Source: an uncultured Bacteroidia bacterium
Lineage (GTDB): Bacteria; Bacteroidota; Bacteroidia; Bacteroidales; F082
Direction of reading: 5' to 3'
Assembly (NCBI GenBank): GCA_902801625.1
Contig: CADCJI010000012.1
Span: 26,565-90,564 of the forward strand
DNA length: 64,000 nt
The notes beneath the pieces are model-generated. The model did not search any database and was not told the DNA's origin. It saw only the letters and a list, made by a program, of their open reading frames with translations. Each line of letters begins with the position of its first letter. The stretch's first letter is position 1. Shown here one piece after another: positions 43,701-52,733 of this stretch. The translations under genes were made by a program, and so were the position numbers.

Positions 43701-46219
43701 CCGCCAACGACAAGGCCAAGGCTCTCGTCACGGTGGAAGCCAACGACAAGGTGCTGCAAACCATGTTGGTGGAGAACCTCGGTGAGGAAGGCAAGGTGGA
43801 AATCACGACTACTGAGGAAATGATTCCGAATGTCTATGTCTATGTGGCCCTGATTCAGCCGCATGACGCCAACAACGACCTGCCGATCCGTCTCTATGGC
43901 GTGGTACCCGTGAAGGTGGAGAACAAGAAACTGCAATTGCAGCCCAACATCCAAATCCCCGAAACGGCCAACACGAAGAAGAAGATTGACGTGAAGGTGA
44001 GCGAAGCCGCCGGACAAGCCATGACCTATACTTTGGCCATCGTTGATGAAGGTATCCTCGGCCTGACCAACTTCTCCACGCCGAATCCATACGGTTACTT
44101 CAACAGCAAGCAGGCTTTGAGTGTGCGCACTTGGGACAACTACGCCAGCATTGTCGATGCGTTCAGCGGTGAGTTGGGCTCGGTCTACGCCATCGGTGGT
44201 GACGGTGTCCTCAACCAAGAAGTTACCTTGGACAAGCGTTTCAAGGCTTACGCAGTCACCTTAGGACCTTTCGAGCTGAAGGCTGGCGATGCCAACACCC
44301 ACAGTTTCGAGGTGCCGCAATGCTCTGGTGCCCTGCGTTTCATGGTGGTGGCCAAGGGTAAAGGTAAGGCTTTCGGTTCATCCGACAAGCGTATGACCGT
44401 GGTCGACCCAATCAACCTCTATGCCTCCGCACCGCGTGTGGTGGCTCCTGGCGACGAGCTCAACCTCAAAGTACAGGTGCAGGCTCCCACGATGAAGAAC
44501 AAGACCTTGGAGGTGAAGTTCAACAATAAGAACCTCAACCCCATTGACGCTTTGCCGACTTCGGTGAAGATTGATGGCAACGGTGAAGGTTTGGTGGCCG
44601 TCAGAACGACCATCCCCAAGACCTTGGGCAACGCTGAGCTGAATGTGTCGGTGACGGGTGAGGGTTACACCGCCGAGTCGTCGACGCAGATGCCTATCCG
44701 TATGCCTTACGCCGAGCGACGCAACACCATCACGAAGGACATCGAGGCCGGTCAGACGGTGACTGTGCCGTTCAACTTGGAAGGTATGGATGGCACGCAG
44801 CAAGGCAACGTCACTGTGTCGTCGCTCTTGCCCATCGACCTCTTTGGTCGCATCGACTATCTCCTAGATTATCCGCATGGTTGCCTCGAACAGACGACCT
44901 CGAAGGCTTTCCCGCAACTCTACCTGAACTATTTCATCCAACTTGACGAAAAGGCCAAGGAAGAGATGAAGAACAATGTGGAGACAGCTATCACCAACCT
45001 GAAGTCGTACCAGAAGTCCGACAACTCGATGACCAACTGGCCTGGTGGCAATTACTCCAATGCTTGGACTGAGATTTATGCCCTGCATTTCTTGGTTGAG
45101 GCCAACAAGCAAGGCTACAATGTGCCGCAGTACTTCATCGACGGTCTGCTGAGCTATCAGGCCGACCGCGCCAAGCAGTGGAAGAACAACATCGACTACA
45201 AGTGGGGCGAGACCATCCAAGCCTACCGTCTCTTCGTGCTGGCCTTGGCTGGCAAGCCTGAGATGGGTGCCATGAACCGCTTCAAGGAGCTTGAGATGCA
45301 TTATGACTTGACTAAGGCATTGTCTGCTGCTGCCTTTGCCCAGACGGGTAAGACCAGCATCGCGCAGAACCTGTTGCCCACCGTGACCGAGGGTCAGGTG
45401 ATGTCAGACTACTACACATCCTTCGGCTCCGATATCCGCGACCTGGCCTTCTTGACCTATGCCCAGATGCTCTGCGATGTCGATAATCAGACGGTGCAGA
45501 ATAATGTCAATAATGTGTGCCGCATGATGAGCTCGCGCCATTATGTGGACACCCAGTCGACGGCCTTCGCGCTCTTCGTCTTGGGTAAGTATGCCGAGAA
45601 GATGAATGTCGTCAATTCTGGTCTCTCTGCTACCGTCAAGGTGAACGGCGAGGAGCGTACGCTGAACACCAATATGGCTTCGGTAGGCTTTGGCTACACA
45701 CCGAAGTTGGGTGGCAACACGATCGAGATTAAAAACAACGGTGACCACAAGATGGTGGCCAACCTCTACACCAAGACCTCGGTCGCTGAATACGACATGA
45801 ACGAATCCGGCAACCTGATCAAAATGTCGGTGAACTACTTCGACAAGAGCGGTGCTTCTGCCAACCTGACTTCGTTGAATGCCGGTACCGACCTGCGCGT
45901 GCAGATCACGGTGCAGAACCCGAGCGAGTGGAAAGTCACCGAGCTGGCTCTGTCATACTACCTGCCTTCGGGTTGGGAGTTGGTCAACGACCGCTTGATG
46001 GGCGACATGACGGGCAACGAAGGCGCCAAGCACCTCGACCTGCGTGACGACCGCGCTTACTTCTACTTCGACCTCTATCCTGGCGACAAGAAGACCTTCA
46101 CGCTGAAGGTCAACGCCACCTACGAGGGCAACTACATGATTCCCGCCATCCGCTGCGAGGACATGTACAACGATGAGATTTATTACCAGATCCCGGCCAG
46201 AGGGTGTGTGGTGAAGTAA
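40703..46219 (+). CDS. Bacterial alpha-2-macroglobulin-family lipoprotein
   Basis: 1838 residues. The N terminus has a lipoprotein signal (lipobox FLTSC; the ATG at 40724 is an equally good start). Many macroglobulin beta domains follow, with WTARFKVGTSTITK-type bait-near regions. The thioester motif CLEQ occurs in YPHGCLEQTTSKAF (about 1390-1400), then the helical thioester domain and a C-terminal receptor-like domain. Such proteins trap proteases and protect the cell envelope. It is directly upstream of pbpC, the usual pairing, suggesting defence plus repair of peptidoglycan. Confidence 0.95.
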   Translation: MRTKQRMKKIGSIGLVAALLLLCFLTSCGKKGTDGQNASFVERIQPINEALLPLLDSYTSGVVAAGEPIVVRFKNPETMKVKFGEPISAKAFQFTPALKGSAYWVDENTVGFQYDNIDKEQNYVCKFRVSDFVDCGSEQALEFGFGVRRQNLSLVAQQPICLSNETMNYNLRIAFAVPVDQDEAVKMFDEGFRKSHPVEMTYVGNNVYDFEIQNFERKSENYNVYVILDGKAVDAKAKMERDLTIYAQGIFIPLAFDVDQSSDHATLFFSQPLKESQNLMGFITKDNNLGYKADIKGNKIDFYFDKSNLYRYQLDELKLGVKSGIRSDNGMVLQEDYEYALDLTEVQPKVRWTDDGVIIPNVDETTVYFDAICLNGVTLRIIRVFDDNILSFLQDNELTETYGVRKAGRLEKKVRLAIDNPYPNQWKTFPIKLSDYVKVEPGAMYQLSLNFGPADYTFASDEMRNAVVDNNDEKEADYWDGEGYDYKEYRYDGEYGDPNGYYYYNYVEKQKNIVVSDLAVTAKMGRNDLVDVFVYRISDAQPAAGAQVVAYNFQKQELSKGTVDGKGHLQLQCANRPAFVVATDKKGSKSVIKLNDGNALSYSRFNVSGEPVEKGVTAFAYSNRGVWRPGDDLQLNLMLNDLESSLPDDYPVVLEVIDANGRLYAKQVNTKPVNDIYCFTVPTNVSDETGLWTARFKVGTSTITKNLRVETVKPNRLEMKFDLPEVISLSRNERVNLNAKWLNGMKANGLKTEVDVQLRGGQTSFKEFPNYSFVNEMQSFEPQEISLFSGQLTAEGNTNVGFGPLEDVYAAQMMNGTFIVKVFEQGGDFSIASFTSKLSPYERYVGVDLPPTSSKYGSYYDTNKDWKFNIAMVNENGTACKSSVALDYALYKLDYYWWWSSEDEYSLQRYASGTYKAPYQNGSLTCNGTTSVTFNIPNEKWGSYLFIVNDKQGRHTFAKVINFDWGYGHSSSASGAPAQLSLKTTAESYEVGEKMVVTFPANDKAKALVTVEANDKVLQTMLVENLGEEGKVEITTTEEMIPNVYVYVALIQPHDANNDLPIRLYGVVPVKVENKKLQLQPNIQIPETANTKKKIDVKVSEAAGQAMTYTLAIVDEGILGLTNFSTPNPYGYFNSKQALSVRTWDNYASIVDAFSGELGSVYAIGGDGVLNQEVTLDKRFKAYAVTLGPFELKAGDANTHSFEVPQCSGALRFMVVAKGKGKAFGSSDKRMTVVDPINLYASAPRVVAPGDELNLKVQVQAPTMKNKTLEVKFNNKNLNPIDALPTSVKIDGNGEGLVAVRTTIPKTLGNAELNVSVTGEGYTAESSTQMPIRMPYAERRNTITKDIEAGQTVTVPFNLEGMDGTQQGNVTVSSLLPIDLFGRIDYLLDYPHGCLEQTTSKAFPQLYLNYFIQLDEKAKEEMKNNVETAITNLKSYQKSDNSMTNWPGGNYSNAWTEIYALHFLVEANKQGYNVPQYFIDGLLSYQADRAKQWKNNIDYKWGETIQAYRLFVLALAGKPEMGAMNRFKELEMHYDLTKALSAAAFAQTGKTSIAQNLLPTVTEGQVMSDYYTSFGSDIRDLAFLTYAQMLCDVDNQTVQNNVNNVCRMMSSRHYVDTQSTAFALFVLGKYAEKMNVVNSGLSATVKVNGEERTLNTNMASVGFGYTPKLGGNTIEIKNNGDHKMVANLYTKTSVAEYDMNESGNLIKMSVNYFDKSGASANLTSLNAGTDLRVQITVQNPSEWKVTELALSYYLPSGWELVNDRLMGDMTGNEGAKHLDLRDDRAYFYFDLYPGDKKTFTLKVNATYEGNYMIPAIRCEDMYNDEIYYQIPARGCVVK

Positions 46220-46237
46220 GAGGTTTTGTAGTTGATA

Positions 46238-46283
46238 TTAAAAGCCGCAGTTTCTTCGAATTAAAGAGGAAGCTGCGGCTTAA
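46238..46283 (+). terminator. Hairpin terminator after the alpha-2-macroglobulin gene
   Basis: AAGCCGCAG (46242-46250) pairs with CTGCGGCTT (46273-46281), extended by flanking A/T pairs. The T-run is weak. Confidence 0.65.
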
Positions 46284-46298
46284 TAATTTGGAATTTGT

Positions 46299-46306
46299 TA
46301 TTTTTG
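46299..46306 (+). promoter_or_regulatory. -7 element of the pbpC gene
   Basis: TATTTTTG matches TAnnTTTG, giving a leader of about 145 nt to ATG 46458. Confidence 0.6.
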
Positions 46307-46343
46307 CACTTTTCAAGTAATAGTAAAATGGCAGCTCCAGTTT

Positions 46344-46432
46344 GGGCGAATTTGTAATTCGCCCACAGAGAGTATAAGAATTTGTAATTCGAAAACTACT
46401 AACAAAGATAAGAGACACGAATTTGTAATTCG
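46344..46432. repeat. Three copies of GAATTTGTAATTCG in the pbpC leader
   Basis: 46344-46364 is a perfect GGGCGAATTTGTAATTCGCCC palindrome, with further core copies at 46378-46391 and 46418-46432. All lie in the probable 5' untranslated leader. Confidence 0.75.
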
Positions 46433-46457
46433 GAAATCAAAATCAAAGAGGAATGAG

Positions 46458-48773
46458 ATGAAAAAGCCTGTAAAACATAGAAAAGCAAAGATAGTTCTAA
46501 TAACTATCGTGAGCCTTTTCATTGCCTTCCTCTGCATTCCCGTGCCGCGCTTCGACAAGCCCTATTCGACGGTCTTGACGGCGAAGAATGGCGAATTGCT
46601 CGGCGCGAAGATTGCCGATGACGGACAGTGGCGCTTCCCTGCCACCAATAATTATTCTCCGAAATATGTGGCCTGCCTTTTGGAATATGAAGACCGTTGG
46701 TTTTTCTTCCATCCGGGTTTCAATCCTGTGGCTTTTGTGAAGTCGTTTATTGATAACATGAAAGCAGGCGAAGTGGTACGCGGCGGCAGCACCATTTCCA
46801 TGCAGGTGGTGCGCATGTCGCGCGACAACCCGCCACGCACATACGCTGAGAAGTTCTGGGAAGTCATCTTGGCCATGCGACTGGAACTGCACTACTCCAA
46901 GAGGTCTATCCTTAATATGTATGCCGCCAACGCGCCCTTTGGGGGCAATGTGGTGGGCATTGATGCGGCGGCTTGGCGTTATTTCCACACCACGCCCGAC
47001 GAGCTCTCTTGGGGTGAGGCAGCCACCCTTGCCGTACTGCCCAATTCTCCGGCACTGATTCACCCAGGTCGTTCCCGCGACCGCTTGGAACAGAAACGCG
47101 ATGAGTTGTTGAAACGTATGCCGAACGCCAAAGCCTATATCCTAAGGCGGTTTCACGCTCCCGAGCTCTCAGAGGAAGATGCCGAGTTGGCCATGATGGA
47201 GAACATCCCCGACAAGCCTTTCGACATGCCCATGCTGGCCTATCATTACCTCAGCGACCAAGACAAACAGCATCATGGGCAGCAAATCTCATCCACTCTT
47301 GACTACAACTTGCAGCGTTCGGTGTTAGACCTCATGCACCGTCACCATGAGTCCAATGTGATGAACAATATCGGCAATGCAGCGGTATATGTCGTTGATT
47401 ATCTGAATGATGAGATTATTGTGTATGTGGGTAATAACAGCGATGCCTCCGATGCAGCCATGGTCGACATGGTGAAGGCGCAACGCTCAACGGGAAGTAT
47501 TTTGAAGCCTTTCCTTTTTGCCGCCATGTTGGATGAAGGCACTTTATTGCCAGAGATGGTCCTGCCCGATGTTCCGATGAGCCTTTCGGGCTTTACGCCG
47601 AAGAACTACAGTGGTGAGTATTGGGGTGCGGTACCTGCCGACAAGGCCTTGCAGAACTCGTTGAACGCGCCTTTCGTTCATCTGTTGCGTGAGTACGGTC
47701 AGCAGCGGTTTCATGCTTTGTTGAAGCAGCTGCCGCTGAAAGGCATTGTATTCGATGCGGAGCATTATGGTCTTTCGCTCATCGTAGGTGGTGGCGAGGC
47801 CTCGCTTTACGACATCACCAATGCTTACGCCAAGATGGGTCGCAAGCTGGCTGTTCATGTGAACGAAAGCTACGATGCAAAGGTGGACGAGAAGGAATCA
47901 CCGTTTTCTGCGGAGGCCATCGCCGAGACCTTCCATGTGATGCAGGGCTTGACGCGTCCCACGAGCCAGATAGGGTGGGGCGGTTTTGCCTCATCGAAAC
48001 AGGTGGCTTGGAAGACGGGCACCAGCTTTGGTTTCAAGGACGCATGGGCAGTGGGCCTTACCGACCGTTATGTGGTGGGTGTTTGGGTGGGTAACTCCGA
48101 CGGTGAAGGTCGCCCAGGACTGACGGGTGTCGGTGTGGCGGCGCCCATATTGTTTGATGTGGTCGGCAAGCTGAATGATAGCTACCGCTATCCCGCCAAC
48201 ACTGCTGAGAGCCTCGAAATAGAGGTCTGCGCTGAGTCAGGTTATCCTAAGTCGGAGTACTGCCCTTCGACGAAGAAGATCCGTGTGCCCAACGTGGAGA
48301 ACCAAACGGGCGTGTGCCCATATCACAAGAAGGTGTTTTTGGATGAGTCGCGGCAATATCAAGTGCGTCCCGACTGCTATCCCGTTGACCAGAAGAATTA
48401 TGAGGTGTATTATGTGTTGCCGCCCGTGATGGAGTGGTTCTACAAGAAGCATTCGCCTTTGTTCAGGCCTTTGCCTGCCTTTTATCCAGGCTGTGGCACA
48501 GCTCATCCCGATGAGGTGATGGCTTTCGTTTACCCCAAGAGCGATGCCAAGGTAAGTATCCCCATCGGTATCCGTGGTGACCGCCAGCAGGTCATCTTTG
48601 AGATTGCCCACCGCAATCCACAAAAGACCATCTATTGGAACCTCAACGATGAGTTTTTAGGCCAAACCCGCCTCAACCATCAGATGCCCATCGATGTGGA
48701 AAAAGGAACCTATCGCCTCCGTTGCGTTGACGAGGATGGTGTGGAGTTGAATCGGAGAATTGTGGTGCAATGA
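46458..48773 (+). CDS. pbpC: Penicillin-binding protein 1C
   Basis: 771 residues. One N-terminal membrane segment (about 10-28) is followed by a GT51 transglycosylase domain (YEDRWFFFHPGFNPVA; GGSTISMQVVR). The transpeptidase domain has the SxxK motif in STGSILKPF (about 343-351) and KTGTSFGFKDAW. The C-terminal BiPBP_C domain holds Cys/His-rich CPSTKK and CPYHKK. It builds glycan strands and cross-links them. The alpha-2-macroglobulin partner is upstream, with its own terminator and promoter in between. Confidence 0.95.
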   Translation: MKKPVKHRKAKIVLITIVSLFIAFLCIPVPRFDKPYSTVLTAKNGELLGAKIADDGQWRFPATNNYSPKYVACLLEYEDRWFFFHPGFNPVAFVKSFIDNMKAGEVVRGGSTISMQVVRMSRDNPPRTYAEKFWEVILAMRLELHYSKRSILNMYAANAPFGGNVVGIDAAAWRYFHTTPDELSWGEAATLAVLPNSPALIHPGRSRDRLEQKRDELLKRMPNAKAYILRRFHAPELSEEDAELAMMENIPDKPFDMPMLAYHYLSDQDKQHHGQQISSTLDYNLQRSVLDLMHRHHESNVMNNIGNAAVYVVDYLNDEIIVYVGNNSDASDAAMVDMVKAQRSTGSILKPFLFAAMLDEGTLLPEMVLPDVPMSLSGFTPKNYSGEYWGAVPADKALQNSLNAPFVHLLREYGQQRFHALLKQLPLKGIVFDAEHYGLSLIVGGGEASLYDITNAYAKMGRKLAVHVNESYDAKVDEKESPFSAEAIAETFHVMQGLTRPTSQIGWGGFASSKQVAWKTGTSFGFKDAWAVGLTDRYVVGVWVGNSDGEGRPGLTGVGVAAPILFDVVGKLNDSYRYPANTAESLEIEVCAESGYPKSEYCPSTKKIRVPNVENQTGVCPYHKKVFLDESRQYQVRPDCYPVDQKNYEVYYVLPPVMEWFYKKHSPLFRPLPAFYPGCGTAHPDEVMAFVYPKSDAKVSIPIGIRGDRQQVIFEIAHRNPQKTIYWNLNDEFLGQTRLNHQMPIDVEKGTYRLRCVDEDGVELNRRIVVQ

Positions 48774-48778
48774 TAAGA

Positions 48779-48900
48779 TTCCCCTTCGGGAATGGAATTA
48801 AGCCTAAAGTAACAAGCGGCGGCCAATGGCAGTTACCCGTCAGTAGCTGTTACAAGCCGCCGTTAATAACAAAATGAAGTACTCCATTCCCGAAGGGAAT
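48779..48900. repeat. 120-bp inverted-repeat element, copy 2
   Basis: Outer arms TTCCCCTTCGGGAATGGA (48779-48796) and TCCATTCCCGAAGGGAA (48883-48899), inner arms GCGGCGG (48815) and CCGCCG (48857). The same plan as 32270-32389. It lies between convergent pbpC and kdsC genes and could also act as a terminator. Confidence 0.75.
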
Positions 48901-48912
48901 CCCTTATAGCAT

Positions 48913-49428
48913 TTACCACGCATACGCCTCAGCCGTCATCCATTTTCCCTGTACTTTTAGCACGCGCTCGATTACATCACGAACAGCACCTTTGCCGCCA
49001 GGGCATTCGCTGACGAACTTGCTGATGGCTTTCACTTCGGGCACGGCATCGGCGGGGCAGGCGGGCAGACCCACACACTGCATCACGCGCAGGTCGGGGA
49101 TGTCATCACCCATGAAGATGATTTCCTCGGGCTTCAAGCCATTTTCTTTCATGTACTCATTGAGCTTCAACACCTTGTCAGGAATGCCTGTGAATACATC
49201 GGTAACGCCAAGGCTGTTCATGCGCACGATGGTCGATGGACATACGGCACCCGAAATGAGTGCTACATGATAGCCCAATTTGGAGGCCAGTTGCAACGCA
49301 TAGCCGTCTTTCACATTGGTGGCACGCAGGGGATGACCTTCAAAGTCGCAGAAGACGGTACCATCGGTCATCACGCCATCGAAATCGAAAATGATGGTGG
49401 TGATAGGGGAGAAGTCTATTTCGTTCAT
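48913..49428 (-). CDS. KdsC-like HAD phosphatase (3-deoxy-D-manno-octulosonate 8-phosphate phosphatase)
   Basis: 171 residues. HAD motif I is FDFDGVMTDG, motif II ALISGA, and motif IV FMGDDIPDL, with the capless tetrameric length of KdsC. It would remove phosphate from KDO-8-P for lipopolysaccharide core synthesis. The same subfamily also includes other sugar-phosphate phosphatases, so the symbol is left open. It is divergent from rsfS. Confidence 0.88.
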   Translation of the reverse strand: MNEIDFSPITTIIFDFDGVMTDGTVFCDFEGHPLRATNVKDGYALQLASKLGYHVALISGAVCPSTIVRMNSLGVTDVFTGIPDKVLKLNEYMKENGLKPEEIIFMGDDIPDLRVMQCVGLPACPADAVPEVKAISKFVSECPGGKGAVRDVIERVLKVQGKWMTAEAYAW

Positions 49429-49496
49429 GGATGCTCGTTTTGAGGCTCAAAAATAGGTAATTTTTCGCAAATGCCGATGGATTGCGCAAAAATGCT

Positions 49497-49504
49497 TAAA
49501 TTTG
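49497..49504 (+). promoter_or_regulatory. -7 element of rsfS-ftsH
   Basis: TAAATTTG matches TAnnTTTG, 20 bp before ATG 49525. The earlier in-frame ATG (49471) is upstream of it. Confidence 0.65.
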
Positions 49505-49524
49505 CAGGCTATTTTTATTCAATT

Positions 49525-49902
49525 ATGAGAGTAAGACATCAAAACGATAATGTTGAAGAGATTGTGGCCGCAACGATAGAGGCCATGGAAGCCGTGAAAG
49601 GCAAGGACATCGTTACCCTCGACTTGAGGGAAATCACCACCGCTGTGACGGATTATTTCGTCATCTGCCATGCTCCCTCCAAAACGCAAGTGGATGCCAT
49701 CGCCGACAAGGTGGAAGAACTGGTCTTTGAAAAAACGCACAGCAAACCCTACCATGTGGAGGGCCGCGACAATACGGAATGGATTTTGATTGACTTCGTG
49801 GATGTCGTCGTCCATGTGTTCCTGGAATCGGCACGAGGCTATTATAAACTTGAAGAGCTTTGGGCCGATGCCGAGCGAATCGTGAAGGCGAACGAGGATT
49901 AA
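49525..49902 (+). CDS. rsfS: Ribosome silencing factor RsfS
   Basis: 125 residues from 49525. The Iojap/RsfS domain shows DIVTLDLREITTAVTDYFVIC, SKTQVDAIADKVEEL, and EWILIDFVDVVVHVF with the surface Tyr/Leu patch that binds ribosomal protein uL14. It keeps subunits apart in starvation. ftsH begins 25 bp downstream, so the two are probably one operon. Confidence 0.93.
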   Translation: MRVRHQNDNVEEIVAATIEAMEAVKGKDIVTLDLREITTAVTDYFVICHAPSKTQVDAIADKVEELVFEKTHSKPYHVEGRDNTEWILIDFVDVVVHVFLESARGYYKLEELWADAERIVKANED

Positions 49903-49927
49903 TCGATTCAAAACCAAGTTTTTACAA

Positions 49928-51985
49928 ATGGAGAACAAAGAGACTAAAGGGGCTGGCAACAATCCGAACCAGCCTTCACAGCCCAACCAACCGAATCAAA
50001 AGCCTAATGGCAAGAGACGGTTCAACCTGATGTGGATTTATGCCATTTTGGCAATCGTCCTCATTGGTGTGAATTTCTTTGGGAGGGATACAAGCACGCC
50101 GCAGGAAGATATCGATCAGGGGAAACTTATCGAGTTACTGGAAAAGCAGCAAGTGCAGAGGATTGATTTGGTCAATGGCAAGGATGCCGAGATTTACTTG
50201 AACCAAAAAGGTCTATCAGAGTATTTTCCCGAGGTGACAGCTACGGATAAGGGGACTACCTCAACGCCAAGCTATACCTATCGCATTGGCGACCTTGGCC
50301 GTTTCGAGGAGATGGTGGAAAATGTGCAGAAGGAAAAGGAAATAAAAAATCCGGTCTATATCAGTAATGTGGAACGCAAAAGTTGGGTTTCCGATTTCTT
50401 GATCGGCTGGCTGCCCTTCATCATCCTGATTGTGATTTGGGTGGTCATCATGCGCAGCATGGGACGCGGAATTGGCGGTGGAGGCGGTGCTGGCTCGATA
50501 TTCAATATTGGCAAGTCGAGGGCGCAGCTTTATGACAAAAACACCAGTGTCAATGTGACATTCAAGGACGTGGCAGGCTTGGAAGAAGCCAAAGTGGAGA
50601 TTATGGAAGTTGTCGACTTCCTGAAGAATCCAGAGAAATATACGAAATTGGGCGGCAAGATTCCGAAGGGTGTGCTTCTGGTAGGCCCTCCCGGAACGGG
50701 TAAGACCTTGTTGGCCAAGTCGGTGGCAGGCGAGGCCAATGTGCCTTTCTTCAGCCTCTCAGGTTCCGACTTCGTGGAGATGTTTGTCGGTGTGGGTGCC
50801 TCGCGTGTCCGTGATCTGTTCAATAACGCCAAGTCGAAGGCACCGTGCATCATCTTCATCGATGAGATTGATGCCATCGGTCGTGCCCGTGGCAAGAGTG
50901 CCCTCACAGGCGGCAACGACGAACGCGAAAGCACATTGAACCAGTTGCTCACCGAAATGGACGGCTTCGGCACCAATTCGGGTGTCATCGTGTTGGCCGC
51001 CACCAACCGTGCCGACATCTTGGATAAGGCTTTGCTTCGTGCTGGCCGTTTCGACCGACAGATTTATGTGGAGTTGCCCGATATTGTTGGCCGTAAGGAA
51101 ATCTTTGAGGTACACATGCGCGGCTTGAAGCTCGGCAACGATGTCGACAAGGACTTTTTGGCCAAGCAGACTCCTGGCTTCTCTGGTGCCGACATCGCCA
51201 ATGTGTGCAACGAAGCCGCATTGATGGCAGCACGCAAAGGCAAGGAAGAAATCGACAAACAAGACTTCCTCGATGCTGTTGACCGTATCATTGGTGGTCT
51301 TGAAAAGAAGAATAAGATCATCACCCCGGAAGAAAAGAAGGTCATCGCCTTCCATGAGGCTGGTCATGCCACAACGAGTTGGCTGCTGCAATATGCCCAT
51401 CCGCTGGTCAAAGTGACCATCGTGCCGCGTGGCAATTCGTTGGGCGCAGCTTGGTATCTTCCCGAAGAACGCCAAATCACTACCAAGGAGCAGATGTATC
51501 ATGAGATGATTGCCACTTTGGGCGGTCGTGCAGCTGAACAGGTGGTTTTCGGCCAGATTTCCACTGGAGCATTGTCCGACCTCGAAAAGGTGACCAAGCA
51601 GGCCTTCGCTATGGTAACTTATTACGGTTTGGACGACGAAATCGGCAACATCAGTTACTACGACTCATCGGGTCAACAGGACTACAGCTTGACGAAGCCC
51701 TATAGCGAGAAGACTGCCGAGACCATCGACAAAGAAGTGAGCAAACTCATCGAAAAGGCCTATCAAGAGGCTATCGCCATCTTGACAGAACATCGCGAAG
51801 GCTTGTCGCAGCTGGCCAACAAACTCATCGAGGAGGAAGTCATCTTCGGCGAAGACCTTGAACATATCTTCGGCAAGCGTCCATGGAACAATTCGGAAGA
51901 CGAGAAGTTGAAGGATGCTGCGCTGAAAGCTGCTGAGAACCGATCTGAGAATCAACCTGAAGAAAACCAATCTCAAAACGCGTAA
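49928..51985 (+). CDS. ftsH: ATP-dependent zinc metalloprotease FtsH
   Basis: 685 residues. Two membrane segments (about 35-52 and 155-180) flank a periplasmic region. The AAA domain has [13 protein letters not shown] (Walker A, near 254) and [13 protein letters not shown] (Walker B). The zinc site is HEAGH (near 475-479). A Gln/Pro/Asn-rich N-terminal tail precedes the first segment. It degrades membrane and regulatory proteins. Confidence 0.97.
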   Translation: MENKETKGAGNNPNQPSQPNQPNQKPNGKRRFNLMWIYAILAIVLIGVNFFGRDTSTPQEDIDQGKLIELLEKQQVQRIDLVNGKDAEIYLNQKGLSEYFPEVTATDKGTTSTPSYTYRIGDLGRFEEMVENVQKEKEIKNPVYISNVERKSWVSDFLIGWLPFIILIVIWVVIMRSMGRGIGGGGGAGSIFNIGKSRAQLYDKNTSVNVTFKDVAGLEEAKVEIMEVVDFLKNPEKYTKLGGKIPKGVLLVGPPGTGKTLLAKSVAGEANVPFFSLSGSDFVEMFVGVGASRVRDLFNNAKSKAPCIIFIDEIDAIGRARGKSALTGGNDERESTLNQLLTEMDGFGTNSGVIVLAATNRADILDKALLRAGRFDRQIYVELPDIVGRKEIFEVHMRGLKLGNDVDKDFLAKQTPGFSGADIANVCNEAALMAARKGKEEIDKQDFLDAVDRIIGGLEKKNKIITPEEKKVIAFHEAGHATTSWLLQYAHPLVKVTIVPRGNSLGAAWYLPEERQITTKEQMYHEMIATLGGRAAEQVVFGQISTGALSDLEKVTKQAFAMVTYYGLDDEIGNISYYDSSGQQDYSLTKPYSEKTAETIDKEVSKLIEKAYQEAIAILTEHREGLSQLANKLIEEEVIFGEDLEHIFGKRPWNNSEDEKLKDAALKAAENRSENQPEENQSQNA

Positions 51986-51989
51986 CGCC

Positions 51990-52664
51990 ATGGCTTGGGA
52001 CAATAAAGGAGAAAACAAGGATGCGACCTTCAAGGAGCAGATGCTGGCCAAGGTGCGCAATGCCCTCATCGAGCGGCAGGAGGCTTTGTTTAAAGACATC
52101 GACCAACGCACCGAGACCTGGGTGCCCATCAAGGAGGAAGACGGTACAGCCATCACTTTTGTGCAGAATTTCAAGGAACATGGCGGCATCTTCATCTATT
52201 TGGAGAGCGAAGCTGAGTTTGCCGAGTGCATCAAACAGCTGGCTCCCGAAAACGGATGGGAACCGCTGTGGTGTACAAGCCCCGAGATGCAAAGCCTTTT
52301 GGACAAATATGGCATCCCGCATACCGACAGTAAAGATCGTGAGCCTAAACAGAAACTAGTCAGCCTGACGGGCTGCGACTGCTTAGTGGCACAAACAGGT
52401 AGTATTGTCCTATCCGATGCCTTAACGCAAACCCGTGAGGCATACGCCTTGCCTGATATCCTGTTGGTGTATGCCACCACAGAGCAAATTGTTCCCGGCA
52501 TGCGCACGGCTTTCCAGACCGTGAAAAGGAAATATGCCAAAGACAAACCTTCGCAGTTGACCGTCATCACAGGCCCAAGTCGCAGCACCGACATTGAGCA
52601 GACCTTGGTCATCGGTGCCAGCGGCATCCGTCAAGTGGCGGTGTTTTTGGTTGATGAGGAATAA
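51990..52664 (+). CDS. LUD-domain protein (LutC/YkgG-like)
   Basis: 224 residues starting 4 bp after ftsH. The LUD core is seen as GCDCLVAQTGSIVLSD, and VITGPSRSTDIEQTLVIGASG, the motif family of LutC and LutB. Lutated proteins act in lactate use, but LutA and LutB are not nearby, so a different role is likely here. Co-transcribed with ftsH. Confidence 0.85.
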   Translation: MAWDNKGENKDATFKEQMLAKVRNALIERQEALFKDIDQRTETWVPIKEEDGTAITFVQNFKEHGGIFIYLESEAEFAECIKQLAPENGWEPLWCTSPEMQSLLDKYGIPHTDSKDREPKQKLVSLTGCDCLVAQTGSIVLSDALTQTREAYALPDILLVYATTEQIVPGMRTAFQTVKRKYAKDKPSQLTVITGPSRSTDIEQTLVIGASGIRQVAVFLVDEE

Positions 52665-52668
52665 TACT

Positions 52669-52723
52669 AAAAAACCGACCGTCTATGTCATTCCCACGGG
52701 AATCTATAGACGGTCGGTTTTTT
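52669..52723. terminator. Strong terminator shared by convergent LUD and moxR genes
   Basis: AAAAAACCGACCGTCTAT pairs with ATAGACGGTCGGTTTTTT. The loop contains ATGTCATTCC...GGAATC, so it is related to the element at 12901-13021. Confidence 0.85.
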
Positions 52724-52733
52724 AGGCAATCGT

